A stretch of DNA of 64,000 nt from Nonomuraea roseoviolacea subsp. carminata (lineage in GTDB: Bacteria; Actinomycetota; Actinomycetes; Streptosporangiales; Streptosporangiaceae). The stretch is from assembly GCF_024172185.1 (NCBI RefSeq), contig NZ_JAMZEC010000001.1, forward strand, positions 4,980,001 to 5,044,000. The letters run 5' to 3'. Positions 51,876-60,549 of this stretch are shown piece after piece (the stretch's first letter is position 1; the number at the start of each line of letters is the position of its first letter). A model generated the notes under the pieces. That model did not search any database. It saw nothing but the letters and a program-made list of their open reading frames with translations, and was not told the origin of the DNA. The translations under genes and the position numbers were made by a program.

Positions 51876-52400
51876 GTGACCACGCGACGCCTTCTGCCGC
51901 CGCCCACCCCCCGGCTCTCGTTCCGCGAGCTGGTCCCCGACGACCTCGACGACATGGCCGCCCTGCTGGGCGACCCGGAGGTGATGCGCTACTACCCCAG
52001 CACGCGCACCCGGGAGGAGTCGCTGCGCTGGATCGAGGCCGGTCAGCGCAGCTACGCCGAGCACGGGATCGGGCTGTGGGCGCTCACGGTGCGCGAGACC
52101 GGCGAGTTCGCCGGCAACTGCGGCCTGACCCGGCAGCCGGTCGAGGGCGAGGTCTTCACCGAGGTCGGCTACCTGGTGCCGCCCGCGCTCCAGGGCCGGG
52201 GCTACGCCACCGAGGCCGCCCTCGCCTGCCACGACCTCGCGCGCGACGTTCTCAAGGTGGACCGGCTGATCTCGATCATCCACCCGGACAACGTCCCCTC
52301 CCGGCGCGTGGCCGGGAAACTGGGCCTCACCCTGGAGCGCACGGCCCTGTACTACGGCCTGCCGCGCAGCATCTACTCGACGACCTTCGGCGAAAACTGA
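51876..52400 (+). CDS. GNAT acetyltransferase (RimJ/RimL-like)
   Basis: About 174 residues from GTG 51876 (MTTRRLLPPPTPRLSFREL); an ATG at 51825 would add 17 Pro/Arg-rich residues. GNAT features: RLSFRELVPDDLDDMAALL, WALTVRETGEFAGNCGL, EVGYLVPPALQGRGYATEA (acetyl-CoA loop Q/R-G-x-G-x-A) and IHPDNVPSRRVAGKLG. RimJ-type enzymes acetylate protein N-termini or small amines; the substrate is unknown. It is divergent to the serine hydrolase. Confidence 0.88.
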   Translation: MTTRRLLPPPTPRLSFRELVPDDLDDMAALLGDPEVMRYYPSTRTREESLRWIEAGQRSYAEHGIGLWALTVRETGEFAGNCGLTRQPVEGEVFTEVGYLVPPALQGRGYATEAALACHDLARDVLKVDRLISIIHPDNVPSRRVAGKLGLTLERTALYYGLPRSIYSTTFGEN

Positions 52401-52464
52401 CCTCGCGCGTATTCCGGACGTTTCGTCGCGCCATTGACGGCGCGATGTGAATGCGGTCACGAAA

Positions 52465-52496
52465 AAGAGGCCCGGAGACAATTCTCCGGGCCTCTT
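52465..52496 (-). terminator. Rho-independent terminator of the first initiator tRNA gene
   Basis: A 14-bp stem AAGAGGCCCGGAGA/TCTCCGGGCCTCTT (52465-52478 with 52483-52496), loop of 4. On the minus strand it is followed by a T-run (TTTTTC), the best-formed U-tract terminator in the window. Confidence 0.9.
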
Positions 52497-52499
52497 CGC

Positions 52500-52576
<77 letters not shown>

Positions 52577-52686
52577 TCGGTGTGTGTCTTGAGACTATAG
52601 GCAGGGCCGTACGGTGGCAAATCGATTGCCGGGCCCCGGTCTCCACGGCGTTCCAGAAGCGCGTGCGCATTGCGCCCGCACAAAGC

Positions 52687-52718
52687 AGAAGGCCCGGAGG
52701 AAATCCTCCGGGCCTTCT
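52687..52718 (-). terminator. Terminator of the second initiator tRNA gene
   Basis: A 14-bp stem AGAAGGCCCGGAGG/CCTCCGGGCCTTCT (52687-52700 with 52705-52718), 4 bp past the tRNA 3' end on the minus strand. It resembles the copy-1 terminator, but without a long T-run. Confidence 0.8.
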
Positions 52719-52722
52719 GACG

Positions 52723-52799
52723 TGGTAGCGGGGGCAGGATTTGAACCTGCGACCTCTGGGTTATGAGCCCAGCGAGCTACCGAACTGCTCCACCCCGCG
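52723..52799 (-). tRNA. Initiator tRNA-fMet (CAU), copy 2
   Basis: A 77-nt initiator tRNA identical to copy 1, except that T-stem position 50 is C instead of T, giving a fully paired GCAGG/CCTGC T-stem. C1-U72 mismatch, GGG/CCC anticodon-stem pairs and encoded CCA are all present. The two genes are 146 bp apart, each with its own terminator. Confidence 0.97.
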
Positions 52800-52864
52800 T
52801 CGCTGTGTGCCTAAAGACTATAGCGATCGCGGGGCAGTGGCAAATCGACGCCACCACGTGGCGC

Positions 52865-55861
52865 CTACGTGCCGCCCTGCGGGCTCGCCGAGGCCGACCC
52901 CGTGGGCGTCGAGCTCGGCGAGGGCGAGGCGGAGGACGAAGGCGTCGCCGTCGGCGCCGGAGTGCCCGTGGGCGCCGGCGTCGTCGTCGTGGCGGGCACC
53001 TGGGAGCCCATGCCCTGCAACGCCTTCAGGGCGTCGTCCAGGCGCTTCTGCGCCTTGCCGTAGGCGTCCCAGTCGGGCGGGCTGGCCTTCAGGGCGTTCT
53101 GGGCGTCCTGGTAGGCCTTCTGCGCCGTGGTGATGGCCTGGGCGAGGGCCGACGTCTGCTGGTTGGGCTGCGTCTGCTGCGGTTGCTGCTGGTTGGGCTG
53201 GGTGTTCTGCTGGGTCTCGCTGAACACCTGCGCCAGCGCGTCCTCCAGCTTGTCGCCCGAGCCCACCTTGTTGCCGAACGCCACCAGCACGCGCCGCAGG
53301 ATCGGGTACGGCTCCTGGCCGGTGCCGGCCTTGGTCTGCACGTACACGGGCTCGATGTAGATGAGCCCGCCCGCGTAGGGCAGCGTCAGCAGGTTGCCGT
53401 ACCGGACGTTGGCGTTGCCCAGGCCCAGCGGGCCCAGCTCGCCGGAGAACTTGTTCTGGAAGTTGTTCTGCGCCTGGCCCGGACCCGGGATCGCGGTGTT
53501 GGACGGCATGCGCAGGATGCGCAGCTTGCCGTAGTCCTGGCCCCAGGTGGAGCCGGCCGCCATGAACGCCGCGAGGTTCGGCCCCTCCTTGGGCACGAAC
53601 GTCGTCGTCAGCGAGAACGACGGCTTGGCGTCCTGGACCGGCATCGTCGCGGTCAGGTAGTACGGCGGCTGCTTGATCGACTGGTTGCCCTGCGACGGGT
53701 CGCTCGGGACGTTCCAGAAGTCCTGGCCGTTGTAGAAGGCCGAGGCGTTGGTGATGTGGTAGCGCGAGAGCGTGTAGCGCTGCACCTTGAACAGGTCCTC
53801 GGGGTAGCGCACGTGGCTCAGCAGGTCGGGGCTCATCTTCGAGACCGGCTGGAGGATCCCCGGGAACGCCTTGCTCCACGTCCGCAGCACCGGGTCCTTG
53901 TCGTCCCAGGCGTACAGGGTGACCGTGCCGTCGTAGGCGTCGACCGTGGCCTTCACCGAGTTGCGGATGTAGTTGATCTTGTCCTGGGGCTGCTGCGCGA
54001 CCACCCGCCGGTCGACGGCGGTGTCCCGGGTCATGTCGCCCAGGCTCTCGCTCTGGGAGTACGGGTACTCGTTGGAGGTCGTGTAGCCGTCGATGATCCA
54101 GGTGACGCGCCCGTTCACGACCGCCGGGTACGGGTTGCCGTCGAGGGTCAGGAACGGCGCCACCTTCTGGACCCGGTCGCGCGGGTTGCGCTCGTACAGG
54201 ATCTTCGAGTGGTCGTTGATGTCGCCCGACAGCAGGATGTTCTTCTCGCCGTACTTGGCCGCATAGACCAGCCGGTTGACGAACGAGCCGACCGGCACGC
54301 CGCCCTTGCCCGCGTACGTGGTGTTCTTCTGGCCGGTGCCGCCGGTGTCGGGGTAGTCGAGCTCCTGCGGCCGGCTCGGGTCGCCGCCGGCGATGACGTA
54401 CTCGCTGGAGTTGATCTCGCCGAAGTAGACGCGCGACTCCTTCAGCCCCGTCGAGCCGGCCAGCGGGCCGGTGACCGGCATGTCCTTGGCGTCGTAGGCG
54501 GGCAGGCCGCCGGGGTCGACCTCGTTGCCGGGCGCGGCGACGATGCCGTAGCCGTGGGTGTAGACCAGCGCCTGGTTGATCCAGTTGCCCGGGCCGTCGG
54601 GGGAGTTGAGCAGCTCACGGACGCCCACGACGTGGTCCACCAGCTTGCCGCTGGCGTCCTTGTACCGGTCGACGTCGAGCTGGTCGGAGAAGCCGTAGAA
54701 GCCGCGGATGCGCTGCGTCTGGTCGAACGTGGACGACACCAGCGCCGGGTCGAGCAGGCGAACACCGCTCACCGACGCGTCGCCGTCGGTCTTCACCTTG
54801 GCCGGGTCGGACTCCGCGGAGTACTGCAGGATCTCCGCGTCGTCCACCCCGTACGCCTCACGGGTTGCCTTGATGTTGCGGTCGATGTAGGCCGCTTCCT
54901 TGAGCTGCTGGTTGGGCTTGACCTGGAACTGCTCGACCAGCGCCGGGTAGACGCCGCCGATCAGCACCGCCGACAGCACCAGCAGGCCGAACGACACGCC
55001 GGGCAGCATGCCGCCGGGCCGCACCACGCCGGCGAAGAACAGCACGGCGCAGATCAGCGCGATGATCGCCAGGATGGTCTTGGCCGGGAGGACGGCGTTG
55101 ACGTCGGTGTAGGACGCCCCGTCGACGTAACCCCGGTCGGAGAACACCAGCCCGTACCGGTCCACCCAGTAGGCCACGGCCTTCAGCAGCACGAACACGC
55201 CGAGCAGCACCGACAGGTGCACCCGCGCGGCGCGCGAGGCGTGGACGCCGGGCGACTGGAGCCGGAACCCGCCGTACAGGTAGTGCGTGATCGCCGCCAG
55301 GACGATCGAGATGATCACGGCGGTGAACAGGAAGTTCAGCACCATCCGGATGAACGGGTAGTCGAACATGAAGAACGACACGTCCAGGCCGAACAACGGG
55401 TCGGTCTTGCCGACGGTCGCCCCGTTGGCGAACTCCAGCCACGTCTGCCATTCCCCCGCGAAGGAGGAGCCCGCGAACAGCGCGAGCATGCCCATGCCGA
55501 CGATGAAGATCAGCTTGCGGTGGGGGTCGAGCGCCATCCGGTAGCGGTCGGCGCCGCTTCCCCCGCCGAACACGGCGGGCCCGAACATCGGCCGGGTGCG
55601 GTAGGCCAGCAGCATGTTGCCGCCGACTATGCCGACCATCAGCACCGCCCCGATGAGGAACAGCACGATCTCCGTCAGCAGCACACCGGAGAACACCGAG
55701 GTGTAGTCGACCGAGTCGAACCACAGATAGTCGGTGTAGATGCCGGAGAAGAGGAAGAACAACGCCACGATCGCCACGAGCGCGATCGCGACGGGCAGGA
55801 GCAATCTCGGCCGGCGGGGCAAGCGCATCGCCCGGCCGGCTCCTGGGGTCCGGAAGCTCAA
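52865..55861 (-). CDS. UPF0182 family large membrane protein (Rv3193c-like)
   Basis: 998 residues. Seven or so N-terminal membrane spans (LLLPVAIALVAIVALFFLFS, LLTEIVLFLIGAVLMVGIVG, onward to LLVLSAVLIGGVYPAL near 310) are followed by a large exported domain with TDYLWF..., YPYSQSESLGDMTRD and QDFWNVPSDPSQG. A Gln-rich segment and a Pro/Ser/Thr-rich tail end the protein. It is a conserved actinobacterial envelope protein of unknown function, always near the PDZ/Lon protease gene. Start TTG 55861 (MSFRTPGAGRAMRLPRRPRL), 6 nt after GAGGGG; TTG 55867 is possible but too close to that site. Confidence 0.9.
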   Translation of the reverse strand: MSFRTPGAGRAMRLPRRPRLLLPVAIALVAIVALFFLFSGIYTDYLWFDSVDYTSVFSGVLLTEIVLFLIGAVLMVGIVGGNMLLAYRTRPMFGPAVFGGGSGADRYRMALDPHRKLIFIVGMGMLALFAGSSFAGEWQTWLEFANGATVGKTDPLFGLDVSFFMFDYPFIRMVLNFLFTAVIISIVLAAITHYLYGGFRLQSPGVHASRAARVHLSVLLGVFVLLKAVAYWVDRYGLVFSDRGYVDGASYTDVNAVLPAKTILAIIALICAVLFFAGVVRPGGMLPGVSFGLLVLSAVLIGGVYPALVEQFQVKPNQQLKEAAYIDRNIKATREAYGVDDAEILQYSAESDPAKVKTDGDASVSGVRLLDPALVSSTFDQTQRIRGFYGFSDQLDVDRYKDASGKLVDHVVGVRELLNSPDGPGNWINQALVYTHGYGIVAAPGNEVDPGGLPAYDAKDMPVTGPLAGSTGLKESRVYFGEINSSEYVIAGGDPSRPQELDYPDTGGTGQKNTTYAGKGGVPVGSFVNRLVYAAKYGEKNILLSGDINDHSKILYERNPRDRVQKVAPFLTLDGNPYPAVVNGRVTWIIDGYTTSNEYPYSQSESLGDMTRDTAVDRRVVAQQPQDKINYIRNSVKATVDAYDGTVTLYAWDDKDPVLRTWSKAFPGILQPVSKMSPDLLSHVRYPEDLFKVQRYTLSRYHITNASAFYNGQDFWNVPSDPSQGNQSIKQPPYYLTATMPVQDAKPSFSLTTTFVPKEGPNLAAFMAAGSTWGQDYGKLRILRMPSNTAIPGPGQAQNNFQNKFSGELGPLGLGNANVRYGNLLTLPYAGGLIYIEPVYVQTKAGTGQEPYPILRRVLVAFGNKVGSGDKLEDALAQVFSETQQNTQPNQQQPQQTQPNQQTSALAQAITTAQKAYQDAQNALKASPPDWDAYGKAQKRLDDALKALQGMGSQVPATTTTPAPTGTPAPTATPSSSASPSPSSTPTGSASASPQGGT

Positions 55862-55967
55862 GGCCAACCCCTCGTCGTGGTGAACAAACGGTCCGTGTCT
55901 GGCAACCTACACCGCTGTGCCAGCCCTTCGACTAACGCACGGCGATCGGCGGAAGTTTCCGCGGACG

Positions 55968-57014
55968 TCATCCGGCCGAGCAGGCCGGCACCTGTCCCTT
56001 ACCCGTGCGGAGGGCGTCCAGAGCCTGCACCGCCTCGTGCAGTGAAGTGGCCTTGACCAGGCGCAACCCGTCGGGAACGGCCTTCATGGCCTCCGCGCAG
56101 TTGTCGGCCGGCGTCAGGAAGACGGTCGCCCCGGCCTTGCGCGCGCCGACCATCTTCTGAGCGATCCCGCCGATCGGGCCGACCGCGCCGGACGGGTCGA
56201 TGGTGCCCGTCCCGGCGATGTCCTTGCCGCCGGTCAGCTCGCCCGGCGTGAGCTTGTCGAGGATGCCGAGCGAGAACATCAGCCCGGCGCTCGGCCCGCC
56301 GACGTCGCCCACGTTGATGTCGACGTCGAACGGGAACTTGTACCGCGCCTGCATCACCATGCCGACGACCGCCTTGCCCCCGGCGCCGCGCACGGTGGGC
56401 ACGGTGACGTCGAGCTTCTCCTGGCCGCGGGTGATCGAGAACGTCACGTCGCGGCCCGGCTCGACCGCCTTGACCGCCTCGGAGATGCCCTCCACGTCGC
56501 CGACCGGCTTGCCGCCGACCGCGGTGATCTCGTCGCCCTTGCGCAGCTTCCCGTCGGCCGGCTTGCCCTTCTCGGTGGACGCCACCGACACGGCCGTGCC
56601 GTACGGGATCTTCAGCTCGGTGAGCGCCGCGGCCGTCGCGTAGTCCTGCGAGTTGGCCATCTCGGCCGTGTTCTCCTCCTCGACCTGCTGCTGCGAGCGG
56701 GTCTCGGGGAAGATCGCCGACTGGGGCACCACGGCCACGGTCGGGTCGAGCCAGCCGCGCAGCGCGGTCAGCAGGTCGATCTGGCTGCTCGGCCCGCCCT
56801 GGTAGGCGACGGTGACGAGGTTGAGCTGGCCGCTGGTCGGATAGGTCTGCCGGCCGGTGATGGTGATCACCGGCTTCTTGTCGACCTCGCCGATCGTGTT
56901 CTCGGTCGGCCCCGGGCTCAGCACCACGTACGGCACCTTCATCACCGCGCCCATGACGCCGAGCGAGAGCACGAGGAAGCCCGCAACCAGCAGGGTCAAG
57001 GCGCGACGCGACAT
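55968..57014 (-). CDS. Membrane-anchored PDZ/Lon-like serine protease (YlbL/Rv3194c family)
   Basis: 348 residues. An N-terminal signal anchor (ALTLLVAGFLVLSLGVMGAV) precedes an extracytoplasmic YlbL-type protein. A PDZ-like segment around 150-210 (GDEITAVGGKPVGDVEGISE) is followed by a Lon-type catalytic domain with Ser in VGGPSAGLMFSLG near 245 and Lys in AQKMVGARKAGAT near 290. It probably trims or degrades misfolded secreted proteins. ATG 57014 (MSRRALTLL); the codon run also allows a TTG start two codons earlier. It is the middle gene of a same-strand run with moaE upstream and the UPF0182 gene downstream. Confidence 0.93.
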   Translation of the reverse strand: MSRRALTLLVAGFLVLSLGVMGAVMKVPYVVLSPGPTENTIGEVDKKPVITITGRQTYPTSGQLNLVTVAYQGGPSSQIDLLTALRGWLDPTVAVVPQSAIFPETRSQQQVEEENTAEMANSQDYATAAALTELKIPYGTAVSVASTEKGKPADGKLRKGDEITAVGGKPVGDVEGISEAVKAVEPGRDVTFSITRGQEKLDVTVPTVRGAGGKAVVGMVMQARYKFPFDVDINVGDVGGPSAGLMFSLGILDKLTPGELTGGKDIAGTGTIDPSGAVGPIGGIAQKMVGARKAGATVFLTPADNCAEAMKAVPDGLRLVKATSLHEAVQALDALRTGKGQVPACSAG

Positions 57015-57024
57015 GAGCACGAGC

Positions 57025-57450
57025 TTATTCGCAGGCGCCGACCCACTCGGCCGAGCCGTCGGCGAAGACCTGATGTTTCCAGATCGGCACCTCGGCCTTG
57101 AGGTCGTCTATGAGTCTGCGTGAGGCGGCGAACGCCTCCCCGCGGTGCGGCGCCGCCACGGCGACGATCACCGCGATGTCGCCCAGCTCCAGGTCGCCGA
57201 CCCGGTGGACGGCCGCGAGCGCCGTGACGGGGAAGTCGGCCGCGACCTTCTCGGCCACGCGCCGCAGCTCGGCCTCGGCCGTCGGGTGCGCCGAGTAGGA
57301 CAGGCGGGTCACCGGCTTGCCGTGGTCCTGCTCGCGTACGGTGCCGACGAACAGCGTCGTCCCACCGGCGGCGTGGTCGCCCACGGCGGCGAGCACCTCC
57401 TCCACGGAGAGCGAGGTGTCACGTACGCCGAGCAACCGGATGACGTCCAC
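57025..57450 (-). CDS. moaE: Molybdopterin synthase catalytic subunit MoaE
   Basis: 141 residues from GTG 57450. MoaE landmarks: GTTLFVGTVREQDHGKPVTR near 30, YSAHPTAEAELRRVAEKVAA, VHRVGDLELGDIAVIVAVAA near 83, HRGEAFAASRRLIDDLKAEV and the catalytic-Lys end PIWKHQVFADGSAEWVG. With MoaD it inserts sulfur into precursor Z to make molybdopterin; MoeZ (11.3 kb) would charge MoaD. No moaD is adjacent. It ends 10 bp before the protease gene start, suggesting a shared transcript. Confidence 0.95.
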   Translation of the reverse strand: MDVIRLLGVRDTSLSVEEVLAAVGDHAAGGTTLFVGTVREQDHGKPVTRLSYSAHPTAEAELRRVAEKVAADFPVTALAAVHRVGDLELGDIAVIVAVAAPHRGEAFAASRRLIDDLKAEVPIWKHQVFADGSAEWVGACE

Positions 57451-57471
57451 GACGAAAGCCTACCGAACCCG

Positions 57472-58542
57472 TCACTGGCGGCGCTTGCGGCGGACCTGGC
57501 GCACGATGGCGGCGGTGCCGATGACGGCGACCGTCGCGCCCGCCGCGGTGAGCGTGGCCTCCTTGACCGGCAGACGCCTGCCGACCACGGTCGTCGCCTT
57601 CTCGCGCAGCTCCAGGAGCTGCTTGAACGCGGCCTCGTTCGTCCACGACGGCTTCCAGCCCGCCTCGCGCAGCCGGGCGCAGTCGACCACCCACGGATAG
57701 ACGACGTAGTGCAGGTCGGTGGCCGGCGCCGGGGTGATGCCGAGCCGGTGCAGCCGCTGCGCGGTGCCGAACGTCAGCCCCGCCGGCAGCTCGAACCTGC
57801 GCAGCCCCGACAGCTCCTCGACCTGCTCCTGCTCCAGCCAGCCGTCGGAGCCGACCCCGACCACGCCCGTCACCACGCCCCGCGCCGCGAGGTCCAGCGC
57901 CGACACCAGGTCGTCCACGTGGCAGAACTGCCAGCGCGGCGAGCAGCCCTTGACCGTCAGCAGCCGCGGCGACTCGAAATGACGGGTGATGACCGTGTCG
58001 ACGCCGGGGCCCACGACCGCAGCGGGCCGCAGCACCGTCACCTCCAGGCCGGGATGGCTGCGCAGCGACCGCCGCGCGAGCGCCTCGATCTCCAGGTAGT
58101 CGCCCACGACACCCGTGTCGGGCTCGGCCGCCACCGCGGCGTCCTCCGGCAGCGGCACGTCGTTCTCGGGCGCGGCCCCGTACACCATGGCGCTCGTGAC
58201 CAGCACCACACGCCGCACACGCGCGGCGGCGGCGGCCGTGAGCACGGTCTGCGCGGCCCTCAGGTTGTACGCGCGGCGCTCACGCGGGTCGGAGTCGACC
58301 GCGTAGTCGCCGGCGAGGTGGACGATGACGTCGATGTCGGAGATGCGGTTCGCCAAGAGCGGATCGCGGACGTCGATGACTCTCCAGGTCGCCTCCCGGA
58401 CGTCGCCGCGCTCCTCGTCAATGGCCACCACCCTGCGGAAATCCGCGGAGGATACGAGCCTTGCGAGCAGCTCGCGGCCCAGCCCTGAGGCCGCGCCGGT
58501 GACGGCGACGACTGGTTGGCGCGGGCGTTTCGAGGTAGGCAC
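57472..58542 (-). CDS. NAD-dependent epimerase/dehydratase-type SDR
   Basis: 356 residues. Rossmann start VVAVTGAASGLGRELLARLV, VVAIDEERGD, DVIVHLAGDYAVDSDP, VLVTSAMVYGAAPENDVPLP and VLRPAAVVGPGVDTVITRHF. The usual YxxxK is YxxxE-like (GDYLEIEALAR), so classic SDR catalysis may be altered. The last 35 residues form a hydrophobic segment and a basic end (TVAVIGTAAIVRQVRRKRRQ), suggesting membrane attachment. GTG 58542 follows GAGG with 5-nt spacing; TTG 58560 is an alternative. Substrate unknown. Confidence 0.85.
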   Translation of the reverse strand: MPTSKRPRQPVVAVTGAASGLGRELLARLVSSADFRRVVAIDEERGDVREATWRVIDVRDPLLANRISDIDVIVHLAGDYAVDSDPRERRAYNLRAAQTVLTAAAAARVRRVVLVTSAMVYGAAPENDVPLPEDAAVAAEPDTGVVGDYLEIEALARRSLRSHPGLEVTVLRPAAVVGPGVDTVITRHFESPRLLTVKGCSPRWQFCHVDDLVSALDLAARGVVTGVVGVGSDGWLEQEQVEELSGLRRFELPAGLTFGTAQRLHRLGITPAPATDLHYVVYPWVVDCARLREAGWKPSWTNEAAFKQLLELREKATTVVGRRLPVKEATLTAAGATVAVIGTAAIVRQVRRKRRQ

Positions 58543-58624
58543 CAGGTCCTCACTTTGCACTGATCCGCCGCAGGACGACTAACGTGGCGGATGTGGACTC
58601 CTCCATCCTGCACGAGGTAGAGCG

Positions 58625-59914
58625 GTGACTGACCTGCCAGGTCGCGAAAACGACCCCAACGAAAACCCGTTCGCCATGTTCGGCGACCCTGAGCAGATGG
58701 CTCAGGCGATGCGCCAGTTCGCCGACATGCTGTCGGCTCCCCAGGGATCCGGCCCGGTCAACTGGGACATGGCCAAGAACATCGCCCGGCACGCCGTGGT
58801 GGCCGAGGGCGATCCCAGCGTCATGGAGGGCGAGCGGCGGCAGATCGTCGAGGCCCTGCGCCTGGCCGATCTGTGGCTGAACGAGGCGACCACGCTGCCC
58901 AGCGGCGTCGGCGCGCCCGAGGCGTGGAGCCGCTCCGAGTGGATCGAGAACACGATCCCCGTCTGGCGCACGCTGTGCGAGCCGATCGCCGCCCGCATGG
59001 TCGAGACCATGGGCGGCGCGCTCGGCGGCTCGGGCCTGCCGCCCGAGGCCCAGCAGATGGCCGGGCCGCTCATGGGCATGCTCAAGCAGATGGGCGGCAT
59101 GATGGTCGGCCAGCAGATCGGCCAGGCCCTCGGCTCGCTGGCGCGCGAGGTGATCGGCACCACCGACATCGGCCTGCCGCTGTCCGACCGGGCCGCGCTG
59201 CTGCCCGGCGGCATCGCCTCGTTCAGCCAGGGGCTGGAGCTGCCGTCCGACGAGATCCGCCTCTACCTCGCGCTGCGCGAGGCCGCGCACCACCGGCTGT
59301 TCCAGCACGTGCCGTGGCTGCGCGCCCACCTGCTGGGCGCGGTCGAGGAGTACGCGCGGGGCATCACGGTCGACACCTCCGCCCTGGAGGAGCAGATCCG
59401 CGGGCTCGACATCAACAACCCCCAGGCCATCCAGGAGGCGCTGAGCGGCGGCGCGCTGCTCAAGCCCGAGGAGACCGAGCGGCAGAAGGCCGCCCTGGCC
59501 CGCCTGGAGACCGCGCTCGCCCTGGTCGAGGGCTGGGTCGCCACCGTGGCGGGCCACGCCGCCGAGGGCAAGCTGCCCTCCGCCGGCGCCCTGGCCGAGA
59601 CCGTACGCCGGCGCCGCGCCACCGGCGGCCCGGCCGAGCTGACCTTCGGCACCCTCGTGGGCCTCGAACTGCGTCCCCGCCGGCTGCGCGAGGCCGCCGC
59701 GCTGTGGGAGGCGGTCCGCGAGGAGCGCGGCGTCGACGGGCGCGACGCGCTGTGGTCCCACCCCGACCTCATGCCGTCGGCCGACGACCTCGACGACCCC
59801 GAGGCGTTCGTGCGCGGCGAGTCGGCGTGGGACATCTCACAACTCGAAGGCGGGCAGGGAGACGCGAAGGACGAGCCGAGGGACGAGTCGAAGGGCGAGG
59901 ACGACCAGAAGTGA
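58625..59914 (+). CDS. DUF2342 zinc-dependent metalloprotease-like protein (Rv3195-like)
   Basis: 429 residues, mostly helical: VNWDMAKNIARHAVVAEGDP near 40, EAWSRSEWIENTIPVWRTLC near 98, a Met/Gly-rich segment (QQMAGPLMGMLKQMGGMMVG), LYLALREAAHHRLFQHVPWL near 220 and VEGWVATVAGHAA near 305. The family is annotated as a metalloprotease/F420-related, but the motif is EAAHxRLF rather than HExxH, so catalysis is uncertain. Start GTG 58625. Its stop overlaps the NUDIX start (GTGA). It is divergent to the SDR gene; in M. tuberculosis the homologue sits near the PDZ protease too. Confidence 0.88.
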   Translation: MTDLPGRENDPNENPFAMFGDPEQMAQAMRQFADMLSAPQGSGPVNWDMAKNIARHAVVAEGDPSVMEGERRQIVEALRLADLWLNEATTLPSGVGAPEAWSRSEWIENTIPVWRTLCEPIAARMVETMGGALGGSGLPPEAQQMAGPLMGMLKQMGGMMVGQQIGQALGSLAREVIGTTDIGLPLSDRAALLPGGIASFSQGLELPSDEIRLYLALREAAHHRLFQHVPWLRAHLLGAVEEYARGITVDTSALEEQIRGLDINNPQAIQEALSGGALLKPEETERQKAALARLETALALVEGWVATVAGHAAEGKLPSAGALAETVRRRRATGGPAELTFGTLVGLELRPRRLREAAALWEAVREERGVDGRDALWSHPDLMPSADDLDDPEAFVRGESAWDISQLEGGQGDAKDEPRDESKGEDDQK

Positions 59915-60486
59915 GCCGCCTGCACGGCGACGCGGTGGCCGTCCTGTCCGGCTGGACGGCGCCCACCGCCGAGGAGGAACGGCTCCGCGTCGGGTTCCTC
60001 GACCACCTGCGTGACCACGACGACGCGATGCTGCGCGCCTGCGTGCCCGGCCACCTCACGGCCACCACGGCGGTGCTGTCGCACGACGGCGGCCGGGTGC
60101 TGCTCACCCTGCACCCCAAGGCCGGCATGTGGCTGCCGATGGGCGGCCACTGCGAGCCGTCCGACTCCTCGCTGGCCGACGTCGCCCTGCGCGAGGCCAC
60201 CGAGGAGTCCGGCATCCCGGGCCTGGAGCTGCTGCCGGGCCCGCTCGCGCTCGACCGGCACGAGGTCTGGTGCCACCCGCCGCGAAGCTGGCACCTCGAC
60301 GTCGAGTACGCCGCCGTGGCGCCGCCCGGCGCCGAGGCCGTCATCAGCGAGGAGTCGCTGGACCTGCGCTGGTTCCCCGTCGACGAGATCCCTGAGCTGT
60401 CGGACGAGGCCACCCGGCGTCTGGCGGCACGCGGAAGGGACATTCTCCTGTCCCGTCTTACACCGCGTTCACAGGTGTCCGGCTAG
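59911..60486 (+). CDS. NUDIX hydrolase
   Basis: 191 residues from GTG 59911, overlapping the preceding stop by GTGA, so translationally coupled to the DUF2342 gene. The N-terminal helical part is followed by TTAVLSHDGGRVLLTLHPKA and a complete Nudix box, GGHCEPSDSSLADVALREAT followed by EESGI (residues 77-101). It hydrolyses a nucleoside-diphosphate-linked substrate not predictable from sequence. Coupling to the DUF2342 protein is conserved in actinobacteria, hinting at a shared process. Confidence 0.92.
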   Translation: MSRLHGDAVAVLSGWTAPTAEEERLRVGFLDHLRDHDDAMLRACVPGHLTATTAVLSHDGGRVLLTLHPKAGMWLPMGGHCEPSDSSLADVALREATEESGIPGLELLPGPLALDRHEVWCHPPRSWHLDVEYAAVAPPGAEAVISEESLDLRWFPVDEIPELSDEATRRLAARGRDILLSRLTPRSQVSG

Positions 60487-60549
60487 AGTCCGTAGCGTTC
60501 CACGCTCGCGGCGCCCGGCCCGGGTTCGGAACGTTCCAGAGGGGTAGAT